The position numbers and the translations under genes are program-made. The notes beneath the pieces are model-generated. The model ran no database searches, was not told the DNA's origin, and worked only from the letters and a program-made list of their open reading frames with translations. Below, piece after piece: positions 49,601-58,600 of a DNA stretch of 64,000 nt. Position 1 is the stretch's first letter. Each line of letters starts with the position of its first letter. This stretch comes from Rugalucina vietnamica (taxonomy: Eukaryota > Mollusca > Bivalvia > Lucinida > Lucinidae): NCBI GenBank assembly GCA_964017185.1, contig OZ024877.1:60972711-61036710 (forward strand). The letters run 5' to 3'.

Positions 49601-52600
49601 TGGAGTAATTTCCCTTTGATTATTTTCCATACAATTTCGTGTCCACCCTATAACTTGAAAACCGTAAGAGATATTTCAGTGAAACTTGGTACACTTATAA
49701 AGCATGATGAGACGATGTGTCATGCACAAGAATTATAACTCTTGCTTTCATATCTTTGGAGTTATTTCCCTTTGATTATTTTTCCATACAATTTCATGTC
49801 CACTCTGTAACTTGAAAACCGTAAGAAATATTTCAATGAAACTTGGTACACTTATAAAGCACGATGAGATGATGTGTCATGCTAAAGAACCATAACTCTT
49901 GCTTGCATATCTTTGGAGTTATTTCCCTTTGATTATTTTTCATTCAATTTTGTGTCTGGTCTATAACTCAAAAACCATTAGAGATTTTTCAATGAAACAT
50001 GGTACACTTATAAAGCATGATGCACAAGAATCATTACTCTTGCTTTCATATCTTTGGAGTTATTTCCCTTTGATTATTTTCCAAACACTTTCGTGCCCCC
50101 TCTATAACTTGAAAACCGTGAGAGATATTTCAATGAAACTTGGTACACTTATAAAACAGAATGACAGGATATGTGATGCACAAGAACTATAACTCTTGCT
50201 TGCATATTTTGGACATGCACGTAGAAAGGGGGGAGACATCAGTTTTCACATAGAAAACAAATTCTAGTTTTCTTTGAGCTTATTAACCATATTCTATCAT
50301 CTGGTTACATCATCTTCATGAATAATGTAATAAAAATCTACACTGAGATAACTACATTGATCGGGATTAGAAACATTGCAACTTGTCCAATGCCATTTTT
50401 CTCTGACATTTCATATGCTTCGACATCAACAATGTCTAATTGAATGTGATAAACAGAATCTTACATTTGTTAAATGAAAAAAAAAAAAAAAAAAAATGGA
50501 GTAGTGAAATTATTGAATGTTGTCCGACTCATTTTTACGGCAAACTGTTCTATGTTTACAGACATGCCAATGAGAAGTTGGGTAACAAGATCCGAGAACA
50601 GAGCAAGGCCATAATGCAACTCACTGCCGAAAAGGAGTAAGTAGAACCAACTTTATCAACAAGAGTTTAACTATTGCATGAATACCTATGTCACATGAAA
50701 TTCACAGGCATGTATTAATGTAGGCAAAATGCTCTGCCATGCAGGTGCAAATCCCACTGGCGACGCCAGCAAAACTGAATTTTTGAAAAAACTATCAATG
50801 GTTACTGTATCGGTATGTACCAAAGGTTTGACTGTCACCTTCCCGGCGCTGTGGTTTCACAGGGTACTTCCCATCCGAACGGCGAGAACTGCCCTGGCTT
50901 TTCCTCACCACTAGAAAGTCGGCGTCTAAGAGACGGAATTGCGTAAAGCTAAGTAGAAATGCCGAGCATGACGTCTATCTCCAGTAAGTAAGTTAGTAAG
51001 TAACAGTGGCAGATTTAGAGGGGGTTCAAGGGGTTCGCTCGAACCCCCCTCTGGAGCCAAATTATTTCATTTTCATGGGGAATTTAAAGAAATTTTGAGT
51101 GAAATTAGGCTGACGAACCCCCCTTTTCTACATCTGAACCCCCTATTAAAAATCCTGGATCCGCCCCTGAGTAAAAGCCATGTATTAATCAGGCGATTCA
51201 CGTGAGTGCATGCTGCTAATACACAGCTTTTACTTAAGCTTGCTACCAGCCACCACTCAGAACACGTACTAATGAGTAACTGAAGTATGTTCAGAATGAA
51301 CATTAGAATGAAAGCTTTCATGTGTATGAAAATGTGATGAGGCTATAAAATCTAGTGCTGCTTTGTCATTCATTAACATTCGCAAGAAAAAATGTGTAAA
51401 TATGACCTGATTTTCCATTTTCCAGGCAATTATTAGAACAAGTCAACAAGATACAGAAACAGAACAACAAGTTTAAGATCGAGCTAGATGAGAGACGTAA
51501 CGAGGCGGAGAGGTTTAAGGCGCTACAGAACCACTCATCACATCAGCAAGTCTTACTGAACCAACTCAGGTCAAGACTCGAGGAACATGAGTATGTATGA
51601 TTGCATGATTTTATGACAAAAGATGACGAAAGCTGTTGCTCTGTGTCTGCACTTTGTTTGCTAAGATTTCTGTCTCTGAAAGCATTTGAGCCGCCTCGTG
51701 GGAAAACCAACAGTGTGGTTTCCGAACAGGTCAGACACAAACCGACCTGTACAAGCACAGAAAAGAGCTACAAGCTTGAAATTTCCGATTTAAGTAGAAG
51801 AGAAATTGTACTATCCGAGTAGTGAAAACAAAGGCGCTGATCAGCTTCGTTGTTACTGCGAAGCTGATCTGCGCCTTTGTTTTTGCCTATGCAGATTGTT
51901 GGTTTTCCCATGTGGTGGCTCATTTTATATTCTATCACTACTAATTGGCACAGTTAAAATATATGAACCATCCCGAAGGTTTTTACCTTTTGTTTGCTAA
52001 ATTCAAAATTTTGCCACCCACCTACCCTACACCACCATACACTGATCAACTCCGTATGAAGATAGAGAGATAGAAACATGAAGCATGTTCAGAGGTGTCA
52101 GCTGCTGTGATGGATTATCTCCCTTTGACCTTCAACATTCTAAAATGTGTTGTTTGTGAAAGAGCTCAAAGTAACTTCAGCATCACTGTAAATTGAAAGT
52201 GGTCATACATTTACTGGCCTAAGAAATGCCAGAAAAGGTGGAAGTTCCAATGTATACATTTCTGCTGAAAATCTAGCTAGTAATGATTCCTTGTTGCTTA
52301 AAATATGAACCGTGACACGAGAAAACCAACAATTTGGGTTTCCTACCAGGTCTGACACAAACTGGCCTGTACAGTCACAGAAGCAGGCTAGAAGCTTGAA
52401 ATTTTGGACTTAAGTAGAAGAGGAATTGTACTATCCGAGTAGCGAAAACAAAGACGCTGGTCAGCTGTGCAGTTACTGCACAGCTGATCTGCGCCTTTGT
52501 TTTCGCATGGGCAAAAATCCAGTTTTCTCACATTGCGACTCATATCTTCATGTAAACACTAACAAAGGGTTTGTTTTGCAGAATTGAGCAAGACCAAGAG

Positions 52601-55600
52601 GTTTCCAGTAAGATGGCCACTATAGAAGATCTCCATTCTAGGTTAAAACTCAATATAGACAATATACAACAGTTAAATCAACAGGTAGGCTAATGATACA
52701 GTTACAGAGTAGGCAAGGTTGGAGGATATGTTTCTCAGGTTTCCATTAAAATGGCAACTACAAAAGTTCTACTCTCTTTTGAAAATTAAGCTGGTAAACT
52801 GTGACAACAGCCTTGTATGGTTGGATAACTGACCATCACAGTCATATACTGTATCATGGATGTAAAGTAGAATTAAGCCTCACTTGAAATGATTTGTACA
52901 TGTATTTGGTCTTTTCATGACATGTACAGTTGAATTTATTATAGGAATAGTTTCAAATTTAGATCAACATCTTCAACATCTTCCTTAGATTTGCAACCCA
53001 AGGCAATTTTAAGTAATGAAAATGCATATTTATGATTACAGCTAAGTTCATTACAAAAAGACAACCAGAGATTACGTGTAGACCTGGAGCGAGAAATCAC
53101 TGCCCGACAAACCCTCGAACTGCAGGTCGAGAGTAAAGAACAGACTATAAATAGCCTCAAGTCTCAGTTAGAGGCTAAGAAACATCTATTAATAGAACAC
53201 AGTTCACCTCTGAAGGATCACGATAGAGCTGTAAGTTAACTCCCTTATAATCATTTGGAAAAAAGATAAAAGAATGCAAATGATTGAAAGTATTTTTTTC
53301 TTCTTTTAAATGTAGAAAATTATGCAGTGGCGAATCTAGAGGGGGTTCAAGGGGTTTGGCAAATTGCTCGACCCCCCTTCTAGACCAAAATTATTTCATT
53401 TTCATTTGGAATTTTAAGATATTTCATGTGAAATTAGGCAAACAACCCCACTTTTCTACATTTGAACCCCCTCTTCAGAAATCCTTGATCTGCTCATGTT
53501 ATGATTCTATACTTTTTCAGCATTTTTCTTTGTTTGAGAATTGATTCTTAACATACCAGTCAAAAATGTTTGAGTCATGTCGTGAGAGCCAATGCTAGGA
53601 TGGCCTGGTTGTAGACTATGGGCCAAGAGGTCTTGGTTTCCAAACCTATATCTCTGCCATGTAGTGCCTTTATGCCTTTACACCTCAACCTCTTTATAAC
53701 ACTACTGTTGGGGTCCAAGCCAATTTCCGTGTTAGCTATCCAATCAGTGTTATAACGAGAGTAAAATATATAAACATTTAGCAAAAAAAGTTTAAAATGA
53801 CCATTGATCTGACAGTGTTATATCCAAAACCGTGCTATAACAAATGGTGTTATAAAGAGGTCCAGGTGTAGATTATTGGTCAACACCCAGGATGCAGTGG
53901 CTCCCATATGGACATGACTAAAATTGTTGACTGGGACATTAAGCCATACCCAAATCAAAACCAAAAATTTCGCAATGACATCGTGTTTCAGGGTACCCCT
54001 AAATCAGATAAATCACCCATTACTGCCACTGAGAATGAAAAGGTAACGGCATATAGTGTAAAGCTAATCTTGGACAGGAAAACACGTTTATAGATGTTAG
54101 TTTCATAATCAGGGAAATACCTACATAATTGAGCTGCATCATGAGAAAACCAACAATGTGGTTTCTGAAAAGGTCCAACACAAACCGAGCTGTACAAGTA
54201 CAGAAGATGGCTATAAATTACAGAAGATGGCTTGAAATTTTGGATTTAAGATGCAGAGGGATTGTACTTTCCGAGTAGCAAAAACAAAGGCGCTGATCAA
54301 GGCGGTTACCGCAAAGCTGATCTACGCCTTTGTTTTCGCATATGCAAAATGTTTGTTTTCCCATGTGGTGGCTCATTTATAGATGTTAGTGTCATAATCG
54401 GAGAAATACCTATATGTATTGCTACTTCCTTAGTTTACTGTATAACTCAATTAACCTTATTGCCAGTAACTGCTTTTCACATAAATATTTCACAAAGTTT
54501 GTAAACAATGTTTTATGCTGTGTACTTGTTACAGCAGAAAGCCTTTTTGGGGCTGTCTCGTCGGGCAACATTGATTTATGAGCCATGACACGAAAAAACC
54601 AGTCCAAGGTTTCCGACCAGGACTTACACAAACCGGCATGTCCTGAAGATGCCTAGAAGCTTGAAATTTCGGATTTAGGAAGAAGAGGAATTACTGCACA
54701 GCTGATCTGCACCTTTGTTTTCACATAGGCAAAAATCGGGTTTTATCATGACCCGGCTCATATTGCAGTTGATATTTTAACCAAATAAGTAATGTATGCA
54801 ACAGGCCATGACATGTCCTGACATGATTGAAAAATGGTTGACTGGGATGGTAAGCTCTATACATGTCATGACTTATCAATGATTTTATGTATGCAAAGTA
54901 TGTTTTGATTTAAGTGGAGATATATTTGAGAAATTAAACTGTAGCCTTAATTTGATATATCTCAACTCAATATTGATTATATACCTACTTTTGCTTCTTG
55001 TAAATATTGGCGATAGGCTCTTTAACTGCTTCCAAGAAGTCTGCTATAAGTGTACAATGCTTTTCTCTTATGACTGTGCAAAGAATTGATAAGGAATGCT
55101 AAATATGAGCTCAATGTATCTATCTATTGTGAAACGTATTGTCTTTGTACTAACATTTTTCATCCAGAAAGTTACGTATTTGTTATCCAAGTTCCATCTT
55201 AAAATGTGAAAAATAGGCTAGATTAGGTCCCTTTGACAATATGAAATTCCATTATATCCTTACATAGAATGCAAGTTAGAATCTTGAAATACATGTAGTT
55301 AGAAAATATAGACACAATTTTGTTGAGATGAGTAGTCATATGGACATTGGTTCAAATGGGTAAGATTGTCAGTTTTGTTAGAAATTAATGTGTTCCAAAT
55401 ACAAACCTAGATTTGTTGCATGGTTTACCAGTGCAGTGTTCAATCATCATGTCATAAAATTGTTATAGTAGAAATTATCATACTGACTTTGTTTCTTTAA
55501 TCAAATTCTAGACTTGAGAAGTATTCAACACTGCCACAAGAGAGGCTGGAATACGGACCCAAACACAGTAGATAATATCTGAGTCTACTGTATGAACACT

Positions 55601-58600
55601 CATTGCCTATTATTCTACATTCTTAGAAGATATTTTCTGTATGATGTTGCATGAAATTGTGTGTTTATAATTCCAGACCCGAGCAGCGTTCAACAATGCC
55701 ATAGGAGATACAGGAATCTCAGACCCAAACTCAATGGATAAAAACTACTGGATACAGCGAGTGGGAGAGGTGGGTGGTCTACAATGGAAAATATGATCCT
55801 TTGCATGAGAAAATCAACAATATGGGTTTCCTACCAGGTCCGACACAGACCAGCCACACAGAATAGTTAGAAGCATAAAATTTTAGGTTTAGAAAGAAGA
55901 GACATTGTACTTACTATCTATTGAGCGAAAACAAAAGTGCTGATCAGCTGTTCAGTAACTGCACAGCTGATCAGCATCTTTGTTTTCGCATATGAATAAT
56001 GTTGGTTTTGCAGTGCATTGGCCCATATCAGAATTTTTGAATATGAAATACATGTCGCTAGCCTATTTTAAAATATTATTTTTGTTTATCCTATCCTTAA
56101 AAAATGTGATTTGCATTCTGGTCAAATGCTTTTGTTGGAATATCTTTGACAACCTAAAGCTTAGTGGGATGGATTTGTTTCTTACAACTTATATATACTC
56201 TTCCTCAAAAAAATCCGGTCACTCAATTGTGTTGCAACCACCCAACAAAGAAACAACAATTGTATTCCATTGCTAGTAAATTTAAAAATACTTGACAAAT
56301 CAAGTGTACAAACAGCCATTTCGCATGCAGTGTATGCCTATTGCGCATGATCAGTTCAAAAGGTAGATGTTAAAGGGATCAAAAAGGGTGAGGAATCTGG
56401 AAGGTCACTCTATTCTAGTGACTAGCTCATGCAAGCTTCCTCAGGATACAAATATAGTGTAGAAGCCTCTGTGGTGTCTAATAGTAAAGCTTGTCACAGT
56501 TTTGCTGTATTCAGTGGTTATGGTTTCGATCCAGGGCCCCTACAGCCCTTCGGATAACATTTTCAGTACGCTCTATCTCTGTAAGACCATGGTAAGAGGA
56601 CATCAATGTGTAAATAGGCCAAGTAAATAGAATCTTGCAAAATTAATCGCAGTTTGGGGTTGGAAATATGATAGTAAAGGGAATGAGCACACCAAACAAG
56701 TTAATAACAAAATATACAGAATGCGAAAAAGTTTTTCAATTCCTACGACTTTTGGTGACTGGATTTTTTTGAGGAGGTGTATAGTTGCTAGAATATGCAT
56801 CTAGGTGTGGAGGCAACATTAAGTGACTGTTTTGTTGAAGTTTTCAAAGAGTAGAAATTTACCATTAGTTTGTATTACTTTATTTGCAGTTTTAACAAGA
56901 CATACCTCTGTAAAGTATATTTTGTAGCATCATTGTTTGTTTTCTAATATGTTTAATGCAGTTAAATGCTTGTAAATTATGTTTAATGGCATGTTTTTTT
57001 TATATTTACATTCTAATAATGCAGTTAAATGCTTCGTTCATTCAAAAATTTTAAAAATGCATGCAGTTGAATTGTTTTGATAGTTTCATGTTTTAGTTTG
57101 CAACGTTACATTACAGAAGGGATGTTTATATGGAATTTAATGCTGATAATGCTATTTGGCTTTCATAACACATAACATAACATAACATAACAGTTGTAAC
57201 TAATAAAAGGCATCAGCAAATGGAGTGCATGTCTTACTCGGATGAACTGGCCCAGATATTTTTTTTTTTTCAGTAAGAATTTTTTTTATAGCAGTAGCTT
57301 TTCCCTGGTTTTTGTCTTTTCGCTTTGCTACACTAGAAGTTTGTTATATGACCACAAATTTATTTGTTTTCATACATCTTGATACATTTAGAAGTTAAGC
57401 CTACAAGAAATTGCCTTTTTCATATTTGAGATTTGTTTTGTTGTTGGAGTAGGTATTATTTTAAGTTTTTGTTCAATACAAATTTTAACAATTTGAAAAC
57501 TCCACTTGTTATCTGTTAGTTACTTATGGCAAATCTTTCTGTTGATTGCTTAATCTTTATTTTCAACAGTTCTGAATTATCTTTGATGGTATGAATTTTT
57601 CAGGCTTAAGACAAAGGTATCCATCGTATTCAGTTCAAGTAGTACATGTAGACAGATGTAAATAAGATTAATTTTTAAGATAAAAATTAGCTTAATATCT
57701 TTTAGTACCTAACCAAACTGACCAATACCCTTTGACCTACATGAATAGTCTTGCAATTGCAGGTTATATGTGAGCACTAGTAATTGCACATAGCAATAAT
57801 TCCTAACAAATAAGAGAAACCTCAGCGGCATGTGATTAAAAACCAGAGGTTATGGGTTCATTCCTGAGCTTCTTCAGTGCTTCTTCAGTCTTTCATTTGA
57901 CACTTTAATTCGATGTTCTGTATCCATATGACCATAGCTGTTGAGCGGTACATAAAAAACAAGCGAATAGTGCATACAGGTCTGAGCAAACAGTGTAGAA
58001 CCAAATCAGACTATTCAACTGCCTTTCTGTCAATATTTCAAGTTGATAACACAGTACTCAACCATAATGGCAAACTTATTAAAATGTCTCAAAGTTTCGG
58101 GTAGAAAAAGGATTCTCTGAAGGCCATATTGTAGGAAATAGAATCATTAGTTTGACTGAAAAGATAATAATGTTTCTCGCATACACCATATTCCCTTATG
58201 ATTTGGGACGTGAAAAATAAATAGTTCTGTGAGTGTCACAAAAATCTCAACCTTATAAATTAATTGTAATTTTTGACGTCCCAATTTGGTTGTCCTAACA
58301 CATACAGTAGTGTAGTTTAAGATGATAGTTTTAGATAAAGAAAACTGTCAACAAAAATGATTAAGATGCTCTTTTAGACTTTGGCATCTTATGATAGTTT
58401 TGTAGTTTTCTCAATAAATAGCACATTCAGTTATGCTTTGCCTAATTATGAATTGACCTACATGTATATTGGCTGTTTGCTGAAGGGCAAAAGCAAAGAC
58501 TCTGATCAAACCTCCAGTTATTGCTAAATGACATAGACCATAATGATTTGTCAAAAGGATGAAATAAATCGAAGCAATTATCGTGACTATAAAACAGGAT

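Noticed and set aside
24211-50267. CRISPR-like regular repeats
   Set aside because: The repeat units are long, tandem and without unique spacers; they are eukaryotic tandem-repeat elements.
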